Below, piece by piece: positions 6,810 to 14,668 of a DNA stretch of 64,000 nucleotides. Numbering within the stretch: position 1 is the first letter of the stretch; each line of letters begins with the position of its first letter. The notes under the pieces were generated by a model, which was given only the letters and a program-made list of their open reading frames with translations, was not told the origin of the DNA and did no database searches. A program made the translations under genes and the position numbers. Source of the DNA: an uncultured Anaerolineae bacterium (GTDB lineage Bacteria > Chloroflexota > Anaerolineae > Anaerolineales > Villigracilaceae); NCBI GenBank assembly GCA_903875215.1, contig CAIQVH010000008.1, positions 1 to 64,000 of the forward strand. The letters run 5' to 3'.

Positions 6810-8831
6810 ATGACAGACGGCCGCTATCATGTTGTAATTCCTGATACGGACTATTATCGCAAGATGGTGAAATGCCAGTCCGCGTGCCCGGTTCAGACCG
6901 ACGCCCGCGCGTATGTGACGGCTGTGGCGCGGAACGAATTGGAAAAGGGGTACGAGATTGCTCACGATCCCAACCCGCTTTCAACAATCTGTGGGCGTAT
7001 CTGTGGCGCGCCGTGTGAAATTGCTTGCCGAAGAGGCGCGGTTGGCCCGGATTTCGAATCCGTGGCCATCCGGCCTCTCAAGCGGGTGTTGACCGAACGC
7101 TATGGCCCCGAAACCGCCGGACGTTTGCCCGGTGTAGCAGGTTTGGAAAGCGATTCGTTGTTGCAGAAATCCCTTCGCCCGGCGATTCCCTATGCGGCAG
7201 CGAGAAAAGAAGCAACATTCCCCGGTCAAGGCGCAAAAATTGAATTTTCGCAAGCGCGCTGGTCGCGGGAAAATCTAAAATCACTGGCAAGTGAGCCTGG
7301 CCATAAGGCTGGAAAAATCGCCATCATTGGCGCTGGTCCTTCAGGCTTGGCAGTGGCGCACGATCTGGCCGTTCTTGGCCACCAGGTGGTTATTTACGAA
7401 TCTGGCCCCAAAACTGGGGGCATGATGCGCTATGGTGTTCCTGTATACCGCATTGACCAGCAAGCCATGGATTTGGAAATCCAGGCAATTCTCGATTTGG
7501 GTGTCACGATCCACTTTGATATGCGTGTGGGAAAGGATGTCACATTGGCCGATCTGCGCCGCGAATACGACGCAGTCTACCTCGGAATGGGATTAATGTC
7601 CGGGCGCATGCTCAACATTGATGGTGTCAACCTCGATGGCGTTGTCACCGCAGTGGATTTGCTTTTGAACTATAACCTCGGCTATAAGATGACGCTGGGG
7701 AAGCGCGTAGTGGTGGTCGGCGGTGGTGACGTGGCCATGGATGCCGCCCGCACGGCCTTGCGCCTTGGACAGGCTACTGCCGAGCAGAAAACCGCCCTCG
7801 GCCAGACCGAACAGCGCAGTGACGAAGCATCCGATGCAGTTCATGAGGCGCTGGATGTGGCGCGCACCGCCTTGCGCCTGGGTGTTGCCGATGTGAAGAT
7901 GATCTCGCTCGAATCGTGGGAAGAACTCCCGGCATCGAAGTTCGAGATTGAAGAAGCGCTCGAAGAGGGTATCAACCTACAGCCTCGCACCGGCCCCAAT
8001 CGCATTCTCGGAAAAAATGGCAAGGTTACTGGCATCGAAGTCATCGATGTCGAATCGGTTTTCGACGAGAATCGGCGTTTCAACCCCAAATTCAAGCCCA
8101 ATACCGAAAAAGTTCTGGAATGCGACACCATCATCCTCGCCATTGGGCAGGCGGCAGACTTGAATGCCCTGGGTGGCGCCTCGGATATTCGCGTGACGCC
8201 GCGCGGCCTGGTGGAGATCAATCAGGAAACCGGCCAGACCAGCGCCCCCGATGTTTTTGCAGGCGGCGATGTGGCTTACGGTCCGCGTATGATCATCCAC
8301 GCTGTGCGTGACGGTCACCTGGCAGCCCTGGGCATCGACCAGAAAATCCAGGGACGTGCGCTCAATCACGCTGTCACTACGCAGTGGACGGATTTGCCAA
8401 CCCATGCCATGCCCGAAAACTGGACCAAGCTTAAGCGCGAGAAAATCCCCGGCTTGCCGGTGGAACGGCGTACCGGCCTTTCAGTGGTCGAGCTGGGGTA
8501 TACCCTGCCGCAGGCCGCCAACCAGGGGCTGCGCTGTCTTGAATGCAGCGTAAACACGGTCTTCGATGGGGCCAGGTGCATTCTGTGTAATGGCTGTGTA
8601 GATGTCTGTCCATGGAACTGCCTGAAAATCGTTTCGATTGATCAGGTAACGGGCGACGAATCGACGCAGAAACTCATCCAGTCGGCGCGTGAAGGCGGCG
8701 CGATTGCGGCCATGCTCAAGGATGATACTTCCTGCACCCGCTGTGCGCTGTGCGCGGAACGCTGTCCCACCGATGCGATTACGATGGAAGCATTTCGTTT
8801 CCAGGAAACGCTCACTTACAACGAAAAGTAA
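6810..8831 (+). CDS. GltD-like FAD/NAD(P) oxidoreductase with ferredoxin domains
   Basis: A 673-residue soluble flavoprotein resembling glutamate synthase small subunit or dihydropyrimidine dehydrogenase N-terminal modules. Order: N-terminal FeS domain (Cys22, 26, 61, 65, 69, 73), FAD site (GAGPSG at 174-179), NAD(P) site (VGGGDVAMD near 303-311), second FAD contact (FAGGDVAYG), then a C-terminal 2[4Fe-4S] ferredoxin (Cys590/593/596/600 with an extra Cys604; Cys642/645/648/652). It has no glutamate synthase partner here; it sits first among cytochrome b/Rieske subunits and may feed NAD(P)H or ferredoxin electrons to the complex, or run in reverse. A 38-residue insertion is flanked by a direct repeat (ARTALRLG at 313-320 and 351-358) beside the NAD(P) site. 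The function is inferred from context. Confidence 0.85.
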   Translation: MTDGRYHVVIPDTDYYRKMVKCQSACPVQTDARAYVTAVARNELEKGYEIAHDPNPLSTICGRICGAPCEIACRRGAVGPDFESVAIRPLKRVLTERYGPETAGRLPGVAGLESDSLLQKSLRPAIPYAAARKEATFPGQGAKIEFSQARWSRENLKSLASEPGHKAGKIAIIGAGPSGLAVAHDLAVLGHQVVIYESGPKTGGMMRYGVPVYRIDQQAMDLEIQAILDLGVTIHFDMRVGKDVTLADLRREYDAVYLGMGLMSGRMLNIDGVNLDGVVTAVDLLLNYNLGYKMTLGKRVVVVGGGDVAMDAARTALRLGQATAEQKTALGQTEQRSDEASDAVHEALDVARTALRLGVADVKMISLESWEELPASKFEIEEALEEGINLQPRTGPNRILGKNGKVTGIEVIDVESVFDENRRFNPKFKPNTEKVLECDTIILAIGQAADLNALGGASDIRVTPRGLVEINQETGQTSAPDVFAGGDVAYGPRMIIHAVRDGHLAALGIDQKIQGRALNHAVTTQWTDLPTHAMPENWTKLKREKIPGLPVERRTGLSVVELGYTLPQAANQGLRCLECSVNTVFDGARCILCNGCVDVCPWNCLKIVSIDQVTGDESTQKLIQSAREGGAIAAMLKDDTSCTRCALCAERCPTDAITMEAFRFQETLTYNEK

Positions 8832-8843
8832 CCAGGAGTCCTT

Positions 8844-9593
8844 ATGTCCATACTCAACTCCATCACCAATTCCCGCATCTGGCGGTCCTTCTTCCGCCAC
8901 GGTTGGCCGGATAATCCGTTGGATCGTTCGTTGATTATGACCACCAACGTGTTTTTTCATCTCCATCCGGTTAAGGTCAATTTAAAAAGCATCCGGGCGG
9001 CTTACTCGCTCGGATTGGGCATCCTGACGGTCGCCGCATTCATCTCTCTGGCGCTGACAGGCACCATGCTGATGTTTAACTACGTCCCGTCAGTTGAACG
9101 CGCATTCCCCGACATCGTCGCTCTGCAAAATTCTGTCCCATTTGGGCAGTTGTTCCGCAACCTGCACCGTTGGGGCGCTCACCTGATGGTCCTGACGTGC
9201 GTCTTGCACATGGCGCGCGTATTTTATACCGGTGCTTATAAGCCCCCGCGAGAATTCAACTGGGTTGTGGGCGTTGTGTTGCTCATCCTGACCCTGGGCG
9301 CAAGCTTTACCGGTTACCTCCTTCCCTGGGATCAACTGGCTTATTGGGCCATTACGGTCGGCACAAGTATTGCATCCTACGAACCGATGATGGGGGCGCT
9401 GATCAAAAAGATCCTGTTGGGTGGGCCGGAAGTGGGCCAGGCTTCGTTGACTCGTTTTTATGGCCTGCACATCATGGTCATTCCCGCCATCCTGCTCCTG
9501 CTCATCAGCCTGCATATGTGGCGCGTCCGTAAAGATGGCGGTCTGGCTGCCAATGATCTGGATGCAGCCCCGCTTGAAGACGGCCAGAAATAG
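8844..9593 (+). CDS. Cytochrome b, N-terminal (b6-like) subunit
   Basis: A 249-residue membrane subunit with four core helices holding two b hemes. Heme ligands: His108 and His122 (spacing 14) and His209 and His224 (spacing 15, as in cytochrome b6 rather than mitochondrial cytochrome b). GYLLPWDQLAYWA is the conserved segment near the quinol site. No Cys is present near the N-terminus, so the extra c-type heme of b6f complexes is not expected. ACCAGGAGTCCTT precedes the ATG. Confidence 0.93.
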   Translation: MSILNSITNSRIWRSFFRHGWPDNPLDRSLIMTTNVFFHLHPVKVNLKSIRAAYSLGLGILTVAAFISLALTGTMLMFNYVPSVERAFPDIVALQNSVPFGQLFRNLHRWGAHLMVLTCVLHMARVFYTGAYKPPREFNWVVGVVLLILTLGASFTGYLLPWDQLAYWAITVGTSIASYEPMMGALIKKILLGGPEVGQASLTRFYGLHIMVIPAILLLLISLHMWRVRKDGGLAANDLDAAPLEDGQK

Positions 9594-9607
9594 ACTGGAG
9601 TTATAAC

Positions 9608-10375
9608 ATGGCAGAACAATCTCCTCAGCAAGAAGCCTTCCCAAAAGGCAGTGTCAAAACCTATAACCTGGTGGAAGTAGTCCGGGGCCGCACCAATATG
9701 ATCGAAAAAGGCCCGGATAATACCATCTTTTCCTTCCCTGTCGTGGCTATTCTCGAATTGCTGATTACACTCGGCATGAGCGCCGTGCTGGTACTGTTCT
9801 CGCTGGTAAAGAATGCCCCGCTCGAAGATTTGGCAAATCCCCTCGTCACCACTGATCCGGCCAAGGCTCCCTGGTACTTCATGGGGTTGCAGGAAATGCT
9901 CGAACATGCGCACCCACTCGTCTCGGGGATCATTCTACCCGGCGTGATGGTGCTGTTTGTCATGGCCATTCCCTACCTCGACAATTCCCGCATAGGTTCT
10001 GGGCAGTGGTTCACCTCCCCGCGCGGCAAGAAGATCACCCTGTGGACGGCGATTTATACCCTCATCATCATGCCGGCTTACATTGTCCTGGATAATCTTT
10101 TCCCGCCTCGCGAACTGCTGCGCGGCATTGTGCCGGATTTTGTGGCCCAGTCGCTGATTCCGGTAGTGATTCTGGGGATTATCGTGCTCTTGCCGTTGGT
10201 CTTGCTGATGCGCTCCAAGCCCAACGCTCGTGAAGTCATGCTGGTTTTGTTTACCGTGCTGTTTGTTTCTGCAGTTGTGTTCACCCTTTCTGGCTTCCTC
10301 TTCCGTGGCCCTGGTTTCAAGCTGTACTGGCCCTGGGATATGCCGAATGGCTACAACCCGTTGAACAACCTGTAA
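9608..10375 (+). CDS. Cytochrome b, C-terminal (subunit IV-like) protein
   Basis: A 255-residue membrane protein equivalent to the C-terminal half of cytochrome b, encoded separately as in b6f-type complexes. The quinol-site signature PEWY of bc1/b6f is replaced by APWY (KAPWYFMGLQEML), a variant I recall from other menaquinol-oxidising complexes. Four hydrophobic helices follow the site. The gene is 14 bp downstream of the b6-like subunit. Confidence 0.9.
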   Translation: MAEQSPQQEAFPKGSVKTYNLVEVVRGRTNMIEKGPDNTIFSFPVVAILELLITLGMSAVLVLFSLVKNAPLEDLANPLVTTDPAKAPWYFMGLQEMLEHAHPLVSGIILPGVMVLFVMAIPYLDNSRIGSGQWFTSPRGKKITLWTAIYTLIIMPAYIVLDNLFPPRELLRGIVPDFVAQSLIPVVILGIIVLLPLVLLMRSKPNAREVMLVLFTVLFVSAVVFTLSGFLFRGPGFKLYWPWDMPNGYNPLNNL

Positions 10376-10405
10376 AATGGAATCGGCCAAAAAGGAATCC
10401 AAGAA

Positions 10406-10900
10406 ATGAGCACAGAAAATACAACACCAACCAAAAAGATTTCCCGGCGCGATTTCCTGGGGATTTCCTGGGCGGCGCTGGTGGGCCTCCTGGGTGCTGA
10501 AACAGCCGGGGTGCTTTTCCGCTACATCCAGCCGATTAATACGGGCGGGTTTGGCGGGATTGTCAATGCCGGCAAAGTCGATGATTTCAAGCGCGGCAGC
10601 ATCACCCAGAATCAAGCCGGCCGCTTTTACCTTGTCCGGCTTGAGGATGGCAGCTTTTTAGCGCTCTGGCAGAAATGCACTCACCTTGGTTGCAGCGTTC
10701 CGTGGGTGGATGCCGAAAACCAGTTCCACTGCCCCTGTCATGGATCGCTCTACAATCAGATGGGTGAAGTGCAGGGCGGCCCGGCGCCGCGCCCGCTCGA
10801 TTTCTTCCCCGTAACCATCAAAGACGGCGAAGTATTTGTCGACACCGGCAACCCCACCCAGCGCTCGAAATTCGAGCCCGGGCAAACGACAAAGGCCTAA
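10406..10900 (+). CDS. Rieske [2Fe-2S] subunit
   Basis: A 164-residue Rieske protein with a twin-arginine type N-terminus (KKISRRDFLG) and one membrane anchor. Cluster ligands: Cys91 and His93 in CTHLGC, Cys109 and His112 in CPCHGS... (HCPCHG); Cys96 and Cys111 form the usual disulfide. It takes one electron from quinol at the outer site of the cytochrome b complex and passes it to a c-type heme. An AGGAATCCAAG purine run precedes the ATG. Confidence 0.94.
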   Translation: MSTENTTPTKKISRRDFLGISWAALVGLLGAETAGVLFRYIQPINTGGFGGIVNAGKVDDFKRGSITQNQAGRFYLVRLEDGSFLALWQKCTHLGCSVPWVDAENQFHCPCHGSLYNQMGEVQGGPAPRPLDFFPVTIKDGEVFVDTGNPTQRSKFEPGQTTKA

Positions 10901-10903
10901 GCC

Positions 10904-12055
10904 ATGCAAAAAGAAAACTACACCACTCACCAAATTATCGGCATCGTCCTGTCAGTCATCCTGATCGCAGCAGTGACGTTTGCCTTTGTAACCGAAACCG
11001 CGCGGACTGAAAGTGTCTCTGCCAAGGCTGAGAAAACCAGTCTGCAGCGCGGCCGCCAGCTTTATGTCGATAACTGCGTCAGCTGTCACGGCTCGCGCGG
11101 CGAAGGCGGCGTTGGCCCGGCCCTGAACAACAGCGTCCTGCTGAAAAAGGCCTCCAACGACGTGCTGTTCGCCACCATCACGTCTGGACGTCCCAGCACC
11201 GTCATGCCGGCCTGGGGACAGGCCTACGGCGGCGCATTCACCGATGAACAGGTGCGCGACATCGTATCCTTCATCCGTGCCTGGCAGCCCAATGCGCCTG
11301 TTGTCCAGACGGCAGTTTTTGTCCCTGATGCTCCTCGCGGGGCCTCAATCTATGAAAATGCCTGCATGGTCTGTCACGGCGAAAATGGCAAGGGCGGCAC
11401 CGATCTAAACGGCAACCCGCTGGTCGCCATCAATGACCGCGCCCAGCTCGGCAAACATGATGACACCTGGTACCAGCAGACCATCGAAAATGGCCGCCCC
11501 GCCAAGGGAATGCCTGGCTCGAGCGGTGTGCTCTCTGTCAACCAGGTTTCAGATTTGATTGCGCTGATGGGTGCCTGGCGAAACGGCGAGACGGTAGTTT
11601 CCAAGACCACCGCCGCACAGCTGATCAACTCGGCACTCTTCTCCCTCCAGCAAAATGATGGCGAAGATGCCCTGTTCTACCTCAAGCGTGCCAAGTCGAT
11701 TGCTTTTGGCCCGGCCCTCAGCCGCTTTGATCCAATTATTAACAACATCCCCTCCAGCCAGACCGCCGCGCTCAGTGACCTCACCAGCCTGTCCAAAGAT
11801 TGGCCGGTTGGCGATGCCAAGAATGGTGAAACCATTTTCATGGATGCCTGCAAGAGCTGCCACGGTGACGCCGGACAGGGTGGCGTGGGGCGCAAGCTCA
11901 AACCCAATCAGTTCGTCCAGGACAACACCAACGCTGATCTATTCCAATTCCTGCTTGCGGGACGCACCGGTACCGCCATGCGCGGCTGGCAGGATCGCCT
12001 GACTGAAAGCCAGCTGGCTGATGTGATCGCTTTCCTGAGAACCTGGCAGCCATGA
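10904..12055 (+). CDS. Membrane-anchored cytochrome c with three heme domains
   Basis: A 383-residue protein with an N-terminal signal anchor (about 9-29) and three class I cytochrome c domains: Cys58/Cys61/His62 with MPAW, Cys154/Cys157/His158 with GMPG, and Cys316/Cys319/His320 with AMRGW. About 60 helical residues without heme separate domains 2 and 3. It most likely replaces cytochrome c1/f as electron acceptor of the Rieske protein. It starts 4 bp after the Rieske stop and overlaps the next gene as ATGA, so the proteins are probably made together. Confidence 0.92.
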   Translation: MQKENYTTHQIIGIVLSVILIAAVTFAFVTETARTESVSAKAEKTSLQRGRQLYVDNCVSCHGSRGEGGVGPALNNSVLLKKASNDVLFATITSGRPSTVMPAWGQAYGGAFTDEQVRDIVSFIRAWQPNAPVVQTAVFVPDAPRGASIYENACMVCHGENGKGGTDLNGNPLVAINDRAQLGKHDDTWYQQTIENGRPAKGMPGSSGVLSVNQVSDLIALMGAWRNGETVVSKTTAAQLINSALFSLQQNDGEDALFYLKRAKSIAFGPALSRFDPIINNIPSSQTAALSDLTSLSKDWPVGDAKNGETIFMDACKSCHGDAGQGGVGRKLKPNQFVQDNTNADLFQFLLAGRTGTAMRGWQDRLTESQLADVIAFLRTWQP

Positions 12056-14091
12056 GTTTTCCGACCGGCCCTTCGTCAACCTCCCAGCCCGGCCACAAAC
12101 CGGAGCAGCAAGTTGACGAACTGCCTTATTTCAACAGAAGCGCCGGGCTGCGTTTGCTGGAAAAGCTGGCGCTTTTCATTGAGCGGCCATTCAATTGGAT
12201 TGGCACCGCCTCGCTCAATCTCTTCTACCATACCGATACACTGGCCGTCTTCCTCTGGCTGGTGGTCGGCCTGTCAGGGCTCTACCTGACACTGTTTTAC
12301 CAGTTCGACTTCGATGCGGCTTACCGTTCGGTCGCCAAGATGGAAAGCCAAGTCATAGCGCACATCATCCGCGCCATCCATCGCTACGCCACCGATTCGG
12401 CCATCATCGTCACAGTTTTGCATGGCATCCGGCTGTTCTTCATGGGGCGTTTTCGTGGTGCGCGCTGGCTTGCCTGGGTTTCCGGTATCGTTATGTCCAT
12501 CCTCCTCCTGGTGGATGGCCTTACCGGTTACTGGCTCATCTGGGACACCCGCGCCCAACTTATTACCAACAGCTTCACGGCCTTCCTCAACAAATTCACC
12601 CCGTTTGGCCCGTCCTTTTTCAGCGGAATACTGACCACCCGGCACACCTCCCAGGGCTGGATTTTCATCACCATTCTGCTACTCCTGCACATCCTGCTCT
12701 TTGGCCTGGGCGCTCTGTTTTTCTGGTGGCATATCATGCGACTTAACCGCCCGCGCTTTCTCCCGGCCCGCTACTGGCTCATCGGCGCGGGCGCGGTGCT
12801 CGTGATCGTCTCGGCTGCCTTTCCCCTTGGAATGTTGCCCAAAGCCGATTTCAACCAGCTCCCCCCGCCGCTTTCGCTTGACCCGTTCTACCTGGCCTTC
12901 GTCCCCTTTGGGATAAGCCAGTATGCGGGCTGGATCCTGGCTGTAGCTGGAATCCTGTCCATTCTCCTGGCCCTGCTGCCCTGGCTTTCTTTTTACAAAC
13001 CGACGCCCCCCATCCGCATCGACGAGGATAAATGTACTGGTTGTACGCTCTGCTCTCTTGATTGCCCCTACAAAGCCATCGAGATGCAAGAACTCCCAGC
13101 CGGGTTGCGCCACAAATTCCTGGCTCATGTGGACCCAAAAATGTGCGTTGCCTGTGGTGTTTGCCTTGGCTCCTGTGAATTTGATGCCATCTCCCTGACA
13201 GAGATTTCCGCCCCGGCCATTTGGCAGCGTGTCGAAGCCGGACTGGCCCGTCACCCTAACCAACCCGTCACCGTCTGCTTCACCTGCGAGCGTCACGCCG
13301 CCCAGGGAGCCCGCCCTTACCTGACTCAGCAACCCGGCAATCATCTCTCGCTGGAAGTCATCCCGCTGCCCTGTGTGGCGGTTATTCCTCCCAAACTGGT
13401 GGCCCGTACCCTTTCGGGCGGCGCCGCCGAAGTGCGCGTGGTCGGTTGCCCGCCCGATGACTGCTCTCGCCGCGAAGGAAACCTGTGGACAGATGCCCGC
13501 CTCAGTCGCGAGCGCCTGCCGCGTCTTAAAAAAGCCTTCGAGAATGCTCCCGTCTACACCTTCTGGCTGGCCCCCGATGCTTTTTCGCAGGCCCTGCCCG
13601 AGCCATCTGACAGTCCTGAGAATAATCGCCCTGGCAGCACCTATATCCCACAACTCACCTGGCGGCATTTTGGCCTGGCCTTTGGCGTCCTGGCCATCCT
13701 GATGGCTGTGCAGATTGGTATCAGCCGGGCCTGGGCTCCACGTATTTACCCTGCCGCGCAAGCGAAATTGCAACTGGTGATTCCGAACCCATCCATCCTG
13801 GTCTATCCAGCCGAACGATTTGTGGAAAAATTTGCCAGCCAGCCTGCGCGATTAATGTTGCTGGAGGATGAAACGGTCCTATTTCAGCACCCATTCCCAT
13901 TCAGCGGGCAGGAGCTGGAGATCCCATTAGTGGTGGATCACCCCGTTAATGCTGGCACTCACACCTTGCTCTTGAGCCTTGTGGATGAAGCGGTGCCACC
14001 CCATATCCTGCCACTTTACCAGGCAAGCCTCGATTTGAAACCTTCCCAGGTTTGGCTGCTGATCCTCAATACGCCTTCCCGGCCAAAATAA
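12052..14091 (+). CDS. Cytochrome b / ferredoxin / MvhD-like fusion protein
   Basis: A 679-residue fusion. Residues about 50-235 resemble the N-terminal half of cytochrome b, with His110/His124 (spacing 14) and His198/His213 (spacing 15), enough for two b hemes. After two more helices comes a 2[4Fe-4S] ferredoxin (Cys328/331/334/338; Cys365/368/371/375), then a domain with the cysteine pattern of MvhD, the hydrogenase/heterodisulfide reductase FeS subunit (Cys409, 412, 441, 466, 471; GCPPDDCSRREGN). One more helix (about 530-550) leads to a C-terminal domain of about 125 residues I do not recognise. MvhD proteins link electron donors to heterodisulfide reductases, so this subunit may join a cytoplasmic FeS or thiol pathway to quinones. 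Function is inference. Confidence 0.85.
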   Translation: MSFPTGPSSTSQPGHKPEQQVDELPYFNRSAGLRLLEKLALFIERPFNWIGTASLNLFYHTDTLAVFLWLVVGLSGLYLTLFYQFDFDAAYRSVAKMESQVIAHIIRAIHRYATDSAIIVTVLHGIRLFFMGRFRGARWLAWVSGIVMSILLLVDGLTGYWLIWDTRAQLITNSFTAFLNKFTPFGPSFFSGILTTRHTSQGWIFITILLLLHILLFGLGALFFWWHIMRLNRPRFLPARYWLIGAGAVLVIVSAAFPLGMLPKADFNQLPPPLSLDPFYLAFVPFGISQYAGWILAVAGILSILLALLPWLSFYKPTPPIRIDEDKCTGCTLCSLDCPYKAIEMQELPAGLRHKFLAHVDPKMCVACGVCLGSCEFDAISLTEISAPAIWQRVEAGLARHPNQPVTVCFTCERHAAQGARPYLTQQPGNHLSLEVIPLPCVAVIPPKLVARTLSGGAAEVRVVGCPPDDCSRREGNLWTDARLSRERLPRLKKAFENAPVYTFWLAPDAFSQALPEPSDSPENNRPGSTYIPQLTWRHFGLAFGVLAILMAVQIGISRAWAPRIYPAAQAKLQLVIPNPSILVYPAERFVEKFASQPARLMLLEDETVLFQHPFPFSGQELEIPLVVDHPVNAGTHTLLLSLVDEAVPPHILPLYQASLDLKPSQVWLLILNTPSRPK

Positions 14092-14114
14092 GAATTCCCA
14101 CTGCGCTTTAAATC

Positions 14115-14154
14115 AAAACGGACAGAAGATCGTGCAAAATCTTCTGTCCGTTTT
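14115..14154. terminator. Bidirectional terminator
   Basis: A perfect 16-bp stem (14115-14130 with 14139-14154) with an 8-nt loop; A4 and T4 at its ends serve both strands. It lies between the end of the cytochrome operon and the convergent META lipoprotein gene. Confidence 0.9.
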
Positions 14155-14195
14155 CTGTTCCAGCTGGGACTTTTTCCTAATTCCTTGGGCAGCGT

Positions 14196-14612
14196 CTAAT
14201 TTCCATCCAATTCCAGGATTAAAGTGCCTTCATCTGTCCATAGCGTCAGCGAGCGCCCATCAACCTTGAACTTCGGGTTGTTGCTCAAAATCTTCAAAGT
14301 GAAAGCCTCCTGCTGCATAATGATATCTGGCACGCAGGCCAGCTGGGTCGAGACACCCTGCTGGAAGCTGATCTGGTCTCCCTGCAGAGTGTACGTGCCC
14401 GCGAAGCTGTTGCAGCCCACGTTGCCGTTGATTTTGCCGTCCGCATCGAATATCAGGCTGCGATTTAAATCCGGGAGAGTGGAAAGTTGATCAGAAGCGG
14501 GGCCGTAGGAAACCAGCAGCCAGGTGCCGGTGACAGGTGTGGCGCGGGGTTGGCTGGCGCAGGCAGTCAGCATCAGGACGCTGATCAGGATCAAAATAAA
14601 GTTCTTTTTCAA
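14196..14612 (-). CDS. META-domain lipoprotein
   Basis: A 138-residue lipoprotein (signal ending MLTACAS, lipidated Cys18) consisting of one META domain, the fold of HslJ: it begins GTWLLVSY, contains NGNVGCNSFAGTY and ends LTLWTDEGTLIL. META-domain proteins are linked to heat or antibiotic stress resistance in other bacteria, but no biochemical activity is established. It sits alone downstream of rel; an AGGAGATCC ribosome-binding site precedes the start. Confidence 0.85.
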   Translation of the reverse strand: MKKNFILILISVLMLTACASQPRATPVTGTWLLVSYGPASDQLSTLPDLNRSLIFDADGKINGNVGCNSFAGTYTLQGDQISFQQGVSTQLACVPDIIMQQEAFTLKILSNNPKFKVDGRSLTLWTDEGTLILELDGN

Positions 14613-14668
14613 GAGGATCTCCTGGTTTGAAAGGGTGGGGTGGGGGATGAGACGAGCCGCCGGGTGGC

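Noticed and set aside
12679-13773. 364-codon minus-strand frame under the cytochrome b fusion gene
   Set aside because: Antisense to a well-supported protein with complete FeS motifs; no ribosome-binding site or family resemblance.
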